A stretch of 64,000 nt of DNA from an uncultured Collinsella sp. (GCA_934630855.1 CAKTWW010000006.1:9735-73734); one strand, 5' to 3'. Counted from the stretch's first letter, positions 33,501 to 41,593 are shown. A program made the numbers and translations. The notes: generated by a model not told the origin, from the letters alone.

Positions 33501-33887
33501 GATGCCGCTGAGCGCGCTGCTGCCGCTAAGGCCGAGCTCGATGCTGCCACAGCCGCGATCGATGCCGTGGCCCCGACCTACTGGGAGGCGCTCGCTAGCT
33601 ACAACACTGCCAAGGCCGAACTCGACGATGCCGTCGCCGAGCTCAATGCCGAGATTGCTCGCCAGGAGGCCGCCGAGCGCAGGGACGGTGTTCAGGCTCA
33701 GCCCGCAACGCAGGTGGCGTACCAGGCCAAGCACATGATGGCATCGACCGAGACAACGTCGACGCAGGCTGTGATGCCCGCTACCGGTGACACGTCCGAC
33801 CTGCTGGGCGAGACCTTCGTAATCGGCGGCACGGTTCTAGTGGCCGCCGGCGTCTTCCTCTCCGACAAGCGCCGCCAGCTCAACTGA
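30537..33887 (+). CDS. Sortase-anchored CAP-domain coiled-coil surface protein
   Basis: A 1,116-residue secreted protein. A long signal peptide (about 1-48, ending near LTAVAQG) precedes an Ala/Gln/Lys-rich coiled coil (about 80-440). A globular CAP/SCP-like domain follows at about 445-680 (HARQFNVGENVAWNYGSDP, SHAGAMDAYATKHYG, GVCTRGTMN), then a second Ala-rich coiled coil (about 680-1060). It ends with an MPATGD sortase motif, a hydrophobic helix and the basic tail DKRRQLN. The start at 30537 follows GGAAGGA. It should project from the cell wall as an adhesin-like stalk. The repeated composition gives a long antisense frame that is not a gene. Confidence 0.88.
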   Translation: MSKNMNKNINGGAAGKAKAAGRVATVAAATVAMVGGSLLSPLTAVAQGTDGADAAGKPAAVMSPLTSAAAAGTGTGAVSAAQKVANLQAAVDAARAKAAAAKADLDAAAAPYNAATANQQQAQGAYDAARGASSAAASAASAELEQQMGAAQDKADADVKALEDAQTALDAAKKDLTNKGEALAAAQKAADDAQAALETAQAAAADATPEAIAAAQAAAEQAASELEQAKQQATDAQAKLSDAQAAADAAVVKQQDAQGKLSAAQQAKAAADADVNTAQATYDAAKADLDRAEQGAAGPEYEATKAKVDAAAAALNAAKAMQTQREGELAAASQEVAAAEDEVQAAQQSLAAQQQAASDAQSKLDAATTAVTEANAAVDQAKADHASALTALTDAQAKLSTAKDEKNAADKALDQAKAQKQQADQAVAQAQAKFDAAQATANASAENYRQGAIAFFKSVGADDAANIIFNCKYAGKTRVGEEVDATSLTNMKRAVVWLKACNEYRKSVGLGELKVTYAMMATAIADANFSDTEVDHARQFNVGENVAWNYGSDPFVQWVDEEKVLFDKTAASLGATGLTGKAAYDFYVSHAGAMDAYATKHYGSAGAYGHYLNVINPGYTVTGMGVCTRGTMNRWSTQAQTFSMSGRWYEDYNANPMTVAEYEAALNAWCDSLANPGQGVDAARQELAAAQGVAADAGNKANVASQAVVAKQTQVDDAAGDVDAAAAGVTDAQAAVEQKQAAADAAARAVGDARADLDAANTAVDAAQDAVAAKSGALDAAKDKAAAAQRALNAARAGVGDKEDALAAAQDELAAYSTDVAAAQRAFDAASAALEGARAVQREAQVALDAAQGVADQVDADVAAAQAGLVAAQGTAADAAAGVTAAQAKSETAAARAARLRDAAATLSQATEDKASADAAVEAAASAQADAESGVVAAGDAVTDATDACDVSATAVARLRRINLANAIANGSDENADEALNAKIAAAHDAAERAAAAKAELDAATAAIDAVAPTYWEALASYNTAKAELDDAVAELNAEIARQEAAERRDGVQAQPATQVAYQAKHMMASTETTSTQAVMPATGDTSDLLGETFVIGGTVLVAAGVFLSDKRRQLN

Positions 33888-33914
33888 TCCGCCGGGGACG
33901 GAGGAAAACGGATC
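33886..33914 (+). terminator. Weak terminator after the surface-protein gene
   Basis: GATCCG and CGGATC bracket a 17-base loop and are followed by ATTTTC, directly overlapping the stop codon. Short stem, so only moderately convincing. Confidence 0.4.
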
Positions 33915-33995
33915 ATTTTCGGCACGCGTCGCAGGGGATAAGGCCCCACGGCGCGCGCCGTTTTCCAAACATCGAGAGTGGCCAAGGAGGGTCGC

Positions 33996-34352
33996 ATGCA
34001 AATTAGAGGAGAAGCCGCGATTGCTTGCGGATTCATGGCGGGCCTGGCGACGGGTCTGTTGTTCGACGGATGTTTCGACAGCTATATCAATCGATTCCGC
34101 GACTCAGCTTTTTCGAGAGGGAAAACGGAAGGGCAAGCGCCGCTACGCCAAAAGATGGCTGCGCCCATCAAACCCCGCAGCGTGGATGCCTCGACAGTCA
34201 ATGTAATCGTCACCAAAAGCGGCAAGCGTTATCACAACGCTGCGGGATGCAAGGGTCTTCCGCGAACCGCCGTTAGGACAAGCGTTCCGCTGACGTCCGC
34301 ACTCAAACGAGGAAAGACGCCCTGCCCAGTATGCTGCCCGCCAGTGGTTTAG
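33996..34352 (+). CDS. Membrane-anchored Ada-like metal-binding domain protein
   Basis: A 118-residue protein. The N terminus (AAIACGFMAGLATGLLFDG) is a signal anchor. The C-terminal part, about 65-115 (VIVTKSGKRYHNAAGCKGL, then LKRGKTPCPVCCPP), has the His-Cys...Cys-x2-Cys pattern of the small Ada/nuclease-associated zinc motif found at the ends of secreted nucleases. AAGGAGGG precedes the ATG at 33996. It stands alone between the surface-protein gene and a convergent gene. Confidence 0.6.
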   Translation: MQIRGEAAIACGFMAGLATGLLFDGCFDSYINRFRDSAFSRGKTEGQAPLRQKMAAPIKPRSVDASTVNVIVTKSGKRYHNAAGCKGLPRTAVRTSVPLTSALKRGKTPCPVCCPPVV

Positions 34353-34440
34353 GCGATTCCCGGGATGTGTTCCGCAATGCCGTGAGCTTCTGCAAACGTG
34401 CGGACTCTTGCTTTCTCCTTTTTGGAAAGATTGCTGTTGC

Positions 34441-34752
34441 TCAGTCAACATCTGGCACCCTTCCCAACGCACGTATGATTTGCTTTTGAGATTGCTTCTG
34501 TTCTTTGATGGCGGCCGTAAGAGCCCTTCGGCGTTCGATTTTGGCTCGCAGCTCATTAACATCTGCAGCCGGGACATAGTCGCTTTTGACATTGTTGCCG
34601 ACGCGATAGTTGAGATAGCAGTATTCGTGACCCTTTATGCTTCGCGTGCGAATGCTGCCCTTTGGAAGGTTGCTGATCTCCTGTTCCATGAGGGCCAGGA
34701 GGCGACTCGAGCGTGAGTACTCCTCTTCTAGGACATCTTCTAAGACGGACAC
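34441..34752 (-). CDS. DUF6788-like small protein
   Basis: A 103-residue protein with a GTG start at 34752 behind GGGAGGCGCT. The middle segment LPKGSIRTRSIKGHEYCYLN followed by RVGNNVKSDYVP matches a common small-protein family (DUF6788-like), and the C terminus is a basic coiled coil (LRAKIERRRALTAAIKEQKQ). Members are found in mobile and toxin-antitoxin contexts. An 11-bp inverted repeat lies just upstream and may be its operator. Function unknown. Confidence 0.6.
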   Translation of the reverse strand: MSVLEDVLEEEYSRSSRLLALMEQEISNLPKGSIRTRSIKGHEYCYLNYRVGNNVKSDYVPAADVNELRAKIERRRALTAAIKEQKQSQKQIIRALGRVPDVD

Positions 34753-34771
34753 AGCGCCTCCCTTCCGAGTG

Positions 34772-34813
34772 GTTACCCTACATTCTATCAAATTCAATCA
34801 TTTGTAGGGTAAC
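34772..34813 (-). promoter_or_regulatory. Inverted repeat upstream of the DUF6788-like gene
   Basis: GTTACCCTACA (34772-34782) and TGTAGGGTAAC (34803-34813) are perfect reverse complements, placed 20 bases upstream of the GTG start. The AT-rich spacer may hold the promoter. This is the layout of an autoregulatory operator. Confidence 0.55.
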
Positions 34814-34912
34814 TAAAAACGTGTCCGCACGGCGTGGGAGACTTAACCTGCCGCCATGCTCTGCCGTGACGGCAGGAATTCAAACAGCGACCCTTCAAGG
34901 AGTTCGATATCG

Positions 34913-35152
34913 ATGAGTGACAACACAAGACAGATCGCAAGGAAATGCGTCAAGGATGCGGGGCCGTGCCTCGCGCTGTGCATTGCCGGCGCGGCGGTTG
35001 GACTGATCGCTGCTTTTGGGCCGCTCGACGCGCTTCGAAGCGCGAGCTATCTGCATGTTTGCTTCGCCCTCGCCGCCGCCATGGTGACCGGTGGCGTGCT
35101 CGATCTGATCTTTTGGGTGCTTGACCCGTTTGGATGGAAAAACGAGGGGTAA
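34913..35152 (+). CDS. Small two-span membrane protein
   Basis: A 79-residue protein behind AAGGAG. Two hydrophobic helices (about 18-37, LALCIAGAAVGLIAAFGPL, and 47-68, LHVCFALAAAMVTGGVLDLI) end in a short polar tail. One copy of the TGTCCGCACGGCG motif lies about 80 bases upstream. No family was recognised. It precedes the phosphatase run by 85 bases. Confidence 0.6.
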   Translation: MSDNTRQIARKCVKDAGPCLALCIAGAAVGLIAAFGPLDALRSASYLHVCFALAAAMVTGGVLDLIFWVLDPFGWKNEG

Positions 35153-35237
35153 GCCCTAAGGGATGCGACTGCCGGGTTCGGCCCACGATTTCTGCTATTG
35201 ATTTGTCCGGGGTTGAACGGCGCGGAGGTGATATGCG

Positions 35238-35993
35238 ATGTCCATTTTTGTTACCGGAGACGTTCACGGTATTGCCGAATACGGGGCGAGCCGCTTCTCA
35301 TCGCGCAGCTGGCCGCTGGGCCGAATGCTGACGCGCGACGACGTGGTGATCGTGGCCGGTGACTTTGGCTTTATATGGAGTGGCTTGAACACCGACAAAT
35401 ACTGGCTCGACTGGTTTGAGTCTAAGTCCTGGACCACGTGTTTTGTCGATGGCAACCACGAGAATCACCATCTGTTGGCGGAGCTGCCGGTGCGGGAATG
35501 GAACGGCGGTCTCGTCCACGAGGCGCGTCCGCACGTGCTCCATCTGATGCGCGGCGAGGTATTCGACATTGCGGGGACCACGGTCCTTGCCATGGGCGGT
35601 GCCGCGAGCCACGACAAACAGTGGCGCCAGGAGGGAAAGACCTGGTGGCCCGAGGAAATGCCGAGCGAGAGCGATATGGAGCATTGTCGCGCTTCGCTCG
35701 ATCGCGTGGGCTGGAAGGTCGACTATGTGGTGACTCACGAGGCCCCGGTCGATCTGGCTGACGAGTTGTGCATGGAGTGCAACCGCGAGTTCTACGATGA
35801 TTCGCTGCAGAACTTTTTGGGCGAGCTCGACGGGCGGCTCGACTACTGTACTTGGTTCTTTGGCCATTACCACGACGATGAATGGCGCGATGACAAGCAT
35901 CGCCTTATCTACCAAGATATCGTGCCGATTGAGGCGCGGCGCACCGACGAGCGGGGCGAGACGACGAGCAGCTATTCTAAGCAAGAACGTTAG
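35238..35993 (+). CDS. Calcineurin-like metallophosphatase A
   Basis: A 251-residue phosphatase with VTGDVHG at the N terminus, IVAGDFGF, VDGNHENH and a late GHYHDD, the ordered metal ligands of calcineurin-like enzymes. RBS GGAGGTG precedes the ATG. It is the first of three consecutive phosphatase genes (gap of nine bases to the next). Its closest relative in the window is the third gene (shared VGWKVDYVVTHE-type segment), suggesting duplication. Substrate unknown. Confidence 0.85.
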   Translation: MSIFVTGDVHGIAEYGASRFSSRSWPLGRMLTRDDVVIVAGDFGFIWSGLNTDKYWLDWFESKSWTTCFVDGNHENHHLLAELPVREWNGGLVHEARPHVLHLMRGEVFDIAGTTVLAMGGAASHDKQWRQEGKTWWPEEMPSESDMEHCRASLDRVGWKVDYVVTHEAPVDLADELCMECNREFYDDSLQNFLGELDGRLDYCTWFFGHYHDDEWRDDKHRLIYQDIVPIEARRTDERGETTSSYSKQER

Positions 35994-36002
35994 GAGGTCC
36001 CC

Positions 36003-36641
36003 ATGATCTGGTTCACCAGCGATACTCACTTTGGGCATGAGAACGTGCTGAAGTTCACCGACCGCCCGTGGGATACGATTTGGCAGATGAACGACGCCAT
36101 CGTCGATAGCATCAACGGCAAGGTCGCTGCGGACGATGAGTTCTACATCCTGGGCGACTTCAGCTTTAAGATGACCGCCCAGGATGCGTACAGACTGCGC
36201 AAGCAGATCGCCTGCAGGCGCATCCACCTCGTCCCGGGAAACCACGACAAGGACTGGACCCAGCCGGCGGTAGCCGGCGCGTTCACCGTGGAGCCGCCGA
36301 TCTGCGTGCTCAAGATCGACGGGCAGAAGATCGTGCTCAGCCACTACCCGATGGCGGACTGGCAGGGCATGAACCATGGATCGTGGCACCTCCACGGGCA
36401 CATCCACAGCAGCGGCGACGCGTACAACGAGTTCAACCGCAAGCAGGGGCTGCTGCGCTATGACGTGGGCGTTGACGCCAATGACTATGCGCCGGTGAGC
36501 TTGGACGAGCTGAAGGAATGGTTCGCCGAAGTCGACGAGCCGTGCGGCCGGGTGAAATGGCCCTGGTGGGTCAACGAGACCGGCGACAGGCAGATTGAGC
36601 GCGATCTCGAGTCCTACAAGAGGGAAGTGACGGTCCGATGA
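36003..36641 (+). CDS. Calcineurin-like metallophosphatase B
   Basis: A 212-residue phosphatase beginning MIWFTSDTHFGHENV, with LGDFSFK, VPGNHDKDW, LSHYPMADW and HLHGHIHSS, the complete metal-site set of the YfcE/phage-associated phosphoesterase type. RBS TAGGAGG precedes the ATG. It is unlike its two neighbours in sequence, although all three share the fold. Its stop overlaps the next start (ATGA), giving strict translational coupling. Confidence 0.88.
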   Translation: MIWFTSDTHFGHENVLKFTDRPWDTIWQMNDAIVDSINGKVAADDEFYILGDFSFKMTAQDAYRLRKQIACRRIHLVPGNHDKDWTQPAVAGAFTVEPPICVLKIDGQKIVLSHYPMADWQGMNHGSWHLHGHIHSSGDAYNEFNRKQGLLRYDVGVDANDYAPVSLDELKEWFAEVDEPCGRVKWPWWVNETGDRQIERDLESYKREVTVR

Positions 36642-37363
36642 CAGTCTACGTAACAGGCGACGTCCACGGTGGGCTCGACATGCAAAAGCTCCGCGACTGG
36701 GAGCTCGGGGATAGTCTGACCCGCGACGATTACCTGATCATCGCCGGTGACTTTGGCTTTCCCTGGGATTTTTCCGCCGAGGAATGCGCCGATATCGCAT
36801 GGCTGGAGTCGCGCCCTTACACCGTACTCTTTGTCGACGGCAACCACGAGCGCTATGACCACTGGACAGAACGTCCCATGGAGCTGTGGCACGGCGGCCT
36901 GACGCAACGCCTATCGGACACCTCGCCCATCCGGCGTCTGACGCGCGGCGAGGTCTTTGAGCTCGACGGCTCGACAATCTTTACCATGGGCGGCGCCACG
37001 AGCGTGGACAAGGAGTATCGCATTCCTTATTCCAGCTGGTGGCCGCAGGAGCTGCCGGGCGAGCGCAACTTTGAAGAGGCGCGGGCAAAGCTCGACAGCG
37101 TGGGCTGGAAGGTCGACTACGTGATCACCCACACCTGTTCCACGCGTACGCTCTCGCCGACGCTCTATCCGGCGCCTGGCTGGAATTACCCCGCCGTTGA
37201 TCGGCTTACGACATTTTTCGATGAGCTGGAGGACCGCTTGGACTACAAGCGCTGGTACTACGGGCATTTTCATCGGGATGCCAACCCAGCCGAGCGCCAC
37301 ACCGTGCTCTACGACTGCATCGTTCGCCTAGGCGACGAACTCCAGCCCTGGGATGTTGCGTAG
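36638..37363 (+). CDS. Calcineurin-like metallophosphatase C
   Basis: A 241-residue phosphatase paralogous to the first of the run: VTGDVHGGLDMQ, LIIAGDFGFPWD, VDGNHERYDHW, VGWKVDYVITHTCS and YGHFHRD. It begins inside the stop codon of the preceding gene. Conservation of all metal ligands suggests both paralogues are active, perhaps with different substrates. It converges with gluQRS. Confidence 0.85.
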   Translation: MTVYVTGDVHGGLDMQKLRDWELGDSLTRDDYLIIAGDFGFPWDFSAEECADIAWLESRPYTVLFVDGNHERYDHWTERPMELWHGGLTQRLSDTSPIRRLTRGEVFELDGSTIFTMGGATSVDKEYRIPYSSWWPQELPGERNFEEARAKLDSVGWKVDYVITHTCSTRTLSPTLYPAPGWNYPAVDRLTTFFDELEDRLDYKRWYYGHFHRDANPAERHTVLYDCIVRLGDELQPWDVA

Positions 37364-37378
37364 GGGTGGGATGGCTGG

Positions 37379-38389
37379 CTACTCGGCCGTTACAGTGATG
37401 TTCTCCCGATGCGCTCGGATGACGTCCCAGCTAAAGTGCTCGGCCAGCTGTTCGGCAGAGCGCGGTGTGGTGTCCGGTGCGATGCCCGTTTGTCCGGCGA
37501 GCCATCCCAGCAGTGCCTCGGGCGTGCCAAAGCGGGCGCGTAGTTCGCCCAGGTCCAGATCGCGGTCGCGCTTGGAAAGGCGACGGCCATCCGGCGACAT
37601 GAGCAGCGGAATATGTGCGTAGTGCGGCGTGGGAAGACCCAGCAGATGCTGCAGGTAGATTTGGCGCGGCGTGGACCCCAGCAGGTCGCATCCGCGCACG
37701 ACCTCGGTGACGCCCATGGCGGCGTCGTCGACCACCACGGCTAGCTGATAGGCAAACACGCCGTCGCTGCGGCGCACCAAAAAGTCGCCGCACTCGGTAG
37801 CGAGTGCCTCGCATTGGGCGCCGTACGTGCGGTCCACGAATTCGATCACGTCGTCTGCGAGGTCATCGACGGTGGGCACGCGCAGACGCGTGGCCGGGGC
37901 GCGCAGAGCGCTGCGGCGGGCGATTACTTTGGCAGAAAGGTTTCGGCAGGCGCCGCGGTAGATGGGCGTGCCGTCGCTGGCATGCGGCGCGCTCGCGGCG
38001 TGGAGCTCGGCACGCGTGCAAAAGCAGGGATAGGTGAGACCGGCGTCTTGCAACCGATGCAGGGCGTTCTCGTACAGGTCGAGGCGATCGTGCTGGTAGT
38101 AGGGGCCTTCGTCCCACTCGAGCCCCAGCCAGGCCAGGTCGTCAATCAGTTGAGCGGCAAGTTCCGGGCGCTTACAGCGATCGTCCAGGTCCTCGACGCG
38201 CAACACGATGCTGCCGCCCTGGCTGCGGGCCGATAGCCACGCGCACAGGCAGCTGAACACGTTGCCCAGGTGCATGCGGCCCGAGGGCGACGGGGCAAAG
38301 CGACCCACGACAGGTGCGGGAACGGAGGCGGGCTGCGTCGTTGGCGCATCCGCGGCGGGCGTTGGTATGTTGCGTGCTTTGATATCCAT
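37379..38389 (-). CDS. gluQRS: Glutamyl-Q tRNA(Asp) synthetase
   Basis: A 336-residue truncated glutamyl-tRNA synthetase lacking the anticodon-binding domain. RFAPSPSGRMHLGN holds the HIGH-type motif, RRLSKRDRDLDLGEL the KMSKS-type motif, and CFCTRAEL with a later YRGACR the zinc site. The enzyme attaches glutamate to the queuosine base of tRNA-Asp. The start at 38389 gives an N-terminal extension of about 28 Pro/Ala-rich residues before the catalytic domain. No queuosine synthesis gene is in the window. Confidence 0.92.
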   Translation of the reverse strand: MDIKARNIPTPAADAPTTQPASVPAPVVGRFAPSPSGRMHLGNVFSCLCAWLSARSQGGSIVLRVEDLDDRCKRPELAAQLIDDLAWLGLEWDEGPYYQHDRLDLYENALHRLQDAGLTYPCFCTRAELHAASAPHASDGTPIYRGACRNLSAKVIARRSALRAPATRLRVPTVDDLADDVIEFVDRTYGAQCEALATECGDFLVRRSDGVFAYQLAVVVDDAAMGVTEVVRGCDLLGSTPRQIYLQHLLGLPTPHYAHIPLLMSPDGRRLSKRDRDLDLGELRARFGTPEALLGWLAGQTGIAPDTTPRSAEQLAEHFSWDVIRAHRENITVTAE

Positions 38390-38898
38390 GCGGACGAGTA
38401 TAGCGCGGGGCACGGTAGGGAAGGCGTTGCCGTGGCTCGCAAGTTGGCGGCGCTGCGCATTGCGCACGGTGGGCCTGCAGCTCAACGTCTCGATCGCCGC
38501 ACGCCGACTCGGCCTTATACACGACAGAAACCCCGGCAGCTCTTCGCAACTGCCGGGGTTTCTGCGGAAAAGGGGGACATGATCCTCGAGCGAACGGCAA
38601 AGGGGCAAACCGTTTTCGCTCAACTGCTTTATGCCCTTCGACCGCAGGCTCAAACAGCGTATGCCGCGCCCACACAAAGCCGCTACACCTGTGACGGAGC
38701 TGTGAAGTGGTGTCTATCGTTGATGTAGGCCGTGCCAAAGAGTGTCCCAAATTGCCGGCAGATAAGGAACGTCCCTAAGTGCCAGACTCGGGTGGGACTT
38801 TTGTCCCATTTGACGTTCCGTTGGCCCAGTTATTCGTCATGTGTGCCCGCAAACGTGGGACAATGGCGATGTTGGTTTTACAGACAAAGGATGTGCCT
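38390..38898. other. 509-bp region between divergent genes
   Basis: Lies between gluQRS (minus) and the DUF2207 gene (plus). No frame has convincing codon use or ribosome sites. It holds one strong stem-loop at 38525-38564 and presumably the promoters of both flanking genes. Frames seen here run straight into gluQRS antisense and are not real. Confidence 0.55.
38525..38564. terminator. Strong stem-loop in the gluQRS-DUF2207 gap
   Basis: CAGAAACCCCGGCAG pairs perfectly with CTGCCGGGGTTTCTG around CTCTTCGCAA. No gene ends here on either strand, so it may end a small untranslated transcript or mark a lost gene. Confidence 0.6.
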
Positions 38899-40842
38899 AT
38901 GAACGCCCCCGTTGCCAATGCCTGCCGGCAGCGCCGCTTGTTTGCGCGATTCGTTTCCGTCTGCGCGTTTGTCGCGTTTGCGTTGCTGCTGCTGCCTGTC
39001 GCCGCCCACGCCGACGGCTACTCCATGACCCAAACCTACATCGGTGCCACGGTCGAGGCCGATGGATCGCTGACCGTTGTCGAGGGACGCCAGTTCGATT
39101 TCGACGACGACATCAACGGCGTGTTTTGGGAGATCAATGCGGGCACCAACCAGCAGGGCGGCGCGGCGGGCGTCAATGTGTTGAGCGTCGAGGAAGACGA
39201 CACCGCGTTTAACAAGGTCGACAGCGCAAACAAAGGCGACAGCGGCGTCTATACGGTTGAGCAGTCCGACGGCGGCGTAAAGATCAAGGTGTTCAGCCCT
39301 CACGAGAGCGGCGACAGTGCGATCTTTTACGTGAGCTACACCATGACCGGCGCGGTTATGAACTGGGCCGATACCGCTGAGCTCTACTGGAAGTTCGTCG
39401 GTGACGGCTGGTCGGCGGATTCCGATGACGTCGAGATGGAAGTCTACTTCGCAAGCGCCGCCGCGGGGACCCCGGCGACCAAGGGCGACAACTTCCGTGC
39501 GTGGGGTCACGGCCCGCTGACGGGCGACGTGTCGCTCGATGCGGACGAGCCCATGGTCACCTATACCATTCCCTGCGTGCATCAGGGCGAGTTCGCCGAG
39601 GCACGCGTGGTCTTTCCCAGCGACTGGGTGCCGTGGCTTAGCGCCTCGAGCGAGGAGCGCCTGCCGACGATCCTGAGCGAGGAGAAGGCATGGGCCGAGG
39701 AGGCCAACGCCCGCCGTGCCCATGCGCGTATGATTGCCAACGTGCTGGCCGTGGTGAGTGTTGTCGCGGCGGTGGCCTTTACCGGCACAATCATCGTGCT
39801 CAAGCTGCGCAAGCGTAAACCCAAGCCGCTTTTCCAGGACGAGTATTTCCGTGACGTGCCCTCGGCCGACCATCCCGCCGTGCTTTCGGCTCTTATGAGC
39901 TGGAATGAGGTGCCCGATCAGGCATATATCGCCACGCTCATGAAGCTCACTGACGACCGCGTGATCAGGCTCGAGCAGGCGACCGTGACCAAGGCCAAGA
40001 AGGGCCTGTTGGGGCGCGAGAAAGAGGAGCAGACGTACCGCGTGACGGTGAGTGATGAGGGCTGGAAATCGGCCAAGGGCATTGACCACATGGTGCTCAA
40101 GGTCTTCTTTGCCGGTGCTAAGCCCGACGAGAACGGTGATCGCTCGCGCACGTTTGACGAGCTGCAGCACTACGTCAAGCAGCACGCTACGCCCGTGGGC
40201 GACAAGCTCGAGGACTATCAGAACACCGTTAAGGGCAAGCTGGCCGATAGCGAGTACGTTGCCTCGGACGGCATTGTCGCAATGGTGTTTTGCCTGGTCC
40301 TTGGCATCTTGGTTGCCTTTATTCCCGTCGGATCCATCTTCTTTACCGACGGTGCTTCGGCGAACATTGTCGCCGCGGTTATCTCGGTACCGATCGTGCT
40401 GGTGGGCATTGGCGTGGGCCTTACCTTCCGCCGCTTTACGCCGGAGGGTGCCGAGGTGGCAGCCCGCTGCAAGGCGCTTAAGCATTGGCTTGAGGACTTC
40501 ACGCGCCTAAAGGAAGCCGTCCCGGGCGACCTGGTGCTGTGGAACAAACTGCTGGTGATGGGCGCGGCGCTGGGCGTTTCGAAGGAAGTGCTGCGCCAGC
40601 TTGCCGAAGCCGTGCCGCCCGAGGTGCGCGAGGCTGACGGTTTCTACGACAATTACCCCTGCTACTGGTGGTACTACCATCACTACGGCAACGAGTCGCC
40701 GATGGATTCGTTCGATGGCGTGTATCACGAGAGCATCCGTGAGCTGGCTTCGAGCTCCGATAGCTCGAGCGGTGGCGGTGGCGGCGGCTTCTCTGGCGGC
40801 GGCGGTGGCGGCGCCGGCGGAGGCGGCGGCGGAACGTTCTAA
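38899..40842 (+). CDS. DUF2207 membrane protein with Gly-rich tail
   Basis: A 647-residue protein: signal peptide (about 10-40, ending AAHADG), an extracytoplasmic DUF2207 beta domain (FDDDINGVFWEINAGTNQQG and on), a membrane helix at about 278-300, and a cytoplasmic part. Two more helices at about 455-505 follow, then a region ending in a SSGGGGGGFSGGGGGG-type tail, the hallmark of this family. AAAGGATG precedes the ATG at 38899. Function is not firmly established; members are linked to the cell envelope. A strong terminator follows. Confidence 0.88.
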   Translation: MNAPVANACRQRRLFARFVSVCAFVAFALLLLPVAAHADGYSMTQTYIGATVEADGSLTVVEGRQFDFDDDINGVFWEINAGTNQQGGAAGVNVLSVEEDDTAFNKVDSANKGDSGVYTVEQSDGGVKIKVFSPHESGDSAIFYVSYTMTGAVMNWADTAELYWKFVGDGWSADSDDVEMEVYFASAAAGTPATKGDNFRAWGHGPLTGDVSLDADEPMVTYTIPCVHQGEFAEARVVFPSDWVPWLSASSEERLPTILSEEKAWAEEANARRAHARMIANVLAVVSVVAAVAFTGTIIVLKLRKRKPKPLFQDEYFRDVPSADHPAVLSALMSWNEVPDQAYIATLMKLTDDRVIRLEQATVTKAKKGLLGREKEEQTYRVTVSDEGWKSAKGIDHMVLKVFFAGAKPDENGDRSRTFDELQHYVKQHATPVGDKLEDYQNTVKGKLADSEYVASDGIVAMVFCLVLGILVAFIPVGSIFFTDGASANIVAAVISVPIVLVGIGVGLTFRRFTPEGAEVAARCKALKHWLEDFTRLKEAVPGDLVLWNKLLVMGAALGVSKEVLRQLAEAVPPEVREADGFYDNYPCYWWYYHHYGNESPMDSFDGVYHESIRELASSSDSSSGGGGGGFSGGGGGGAGGGGGGTF

Positions 40843-40856
40843 CGGGCGTAAATTAT

Positions 40857-40904
40857 GGGACGGGCTTTCCCCGGCAGCTGTCGGGGAAAGCCCGTCCCTT
40901 TTTT
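40857..40904 (+). terminator. Intrinsic terminator after the DUF2207 gene
   Basis: GGGACGGGCTTTCCCCG pairs with CGGGGAAAGCCCGTCCC around GCAGCTGT and is followed by six T residues. Confidence 0.92.
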
Positions 40905-40951
40905 GCGCCGCTTGCGAAGACTGTTCCCAACGATTAGGTGAGCCGCTCGAT

Positions 40952-41593
40952 CTATGCGGTTAGGTCGAGTTCGTAGAGGAAGCTTTCGCGCGGCATGGCG
41001 TGGCGGCGTTCCTCGCGGTTGGCGCGGTGCGTGGCGGCGCGCTTAAAGCCGTGCAGCTCGTAGAATTTCCACGAGCAGTTGGAGTCGGTGTACAGGTGTG
41101 CCCTTGTCGCCCCGCGCGAGGAAAGGTACGAGACAGCGGCATCGAGCAACACTGAGCCAACGCCCAGGCCGTGGACATCTCGATCAACGGCAAGCAGCGT
41201 GACCTCGTTGTCGTGTGGCAACGGGCTGCTTTCGAGCAGGCGGTTGTTGGTTCGGATGGTTGTGCGCACAAACGAGAGATACTCGGCACAGGCATCGGGC
41301 TCCAGCTCGCGCATCTGCGAAAGCAGCGCGCGTTCGGTATCCATCCAATGTTCCTTGACGGTGGTGCCGGAGCTCTGTCCCGCACGCGCGAGCGCAATGC
41401 CACGCGCCTGACCGTCGATTACGGCAACCTGCGAAAACGTCGAAGATGAAAGGCAATAGGCGAGGTCGCACGCGGCCTCGAGGCGGTTGTACTCATCGTT
41501 ATCCGAATTGTTATGCCAAAGCTGCTGCAGAATCAGCGCGATGGCGTCGAAGTCTTCGGTATCAAACGGTCGGTAGAGAACCCGCGAGACCAT
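40952..41593 (-). CDS. GNAT-family acetyltransferase
   Basis: A 213-residue protein. Motif A of the GNAT fold is VDRDVHGLGVGSVLLDAAV (pyrophosphate loop VHGLGVG), followed by TRAHLYTDSNCSWKFYELHG, the motif B region in which the tyrosine often acts as general acid. It transfers an acetyl group from acetyl-CoA to an amine; the acceptor is unknown. It lies alone, diverging from purH. Confidence 0.85.
   Translation of the reverse strand: MVSRVLYRPFDTEDFDAIALILQQLWHNNSDNDEYNRLEAACDLAYCLSSSTFSQVAVIDGQARGIALARAGQSSGTTVKEHWMDTERALLSQMRELEPDACAEYLSFVRTTIRTNNRLLESSPLPHDNEVTLLAVDRDVHGLGVGSVLLDAAVSYLSSRGATRAHLYTDSNCSWKFYELHGFKRAATHRANREERRHAMPRESFLYELDLTA

Noticed and set aside
30654..33734. Very long minus-strand frame (over 1,000 codons) opposite the surface-protein gene
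   Set aside because: It mirrors the Ala/Gln repeat composition of the plus-strand gene, has no ribosome site, and yields Gly/Leu/Arg-rich sequence with no domain. It is an antisense artefact.
35298..36407. Minus-strand frame opposite two phosphatase genes
   Set aside because: Antisense to two genes with intact metal-site motifs; no independent support.
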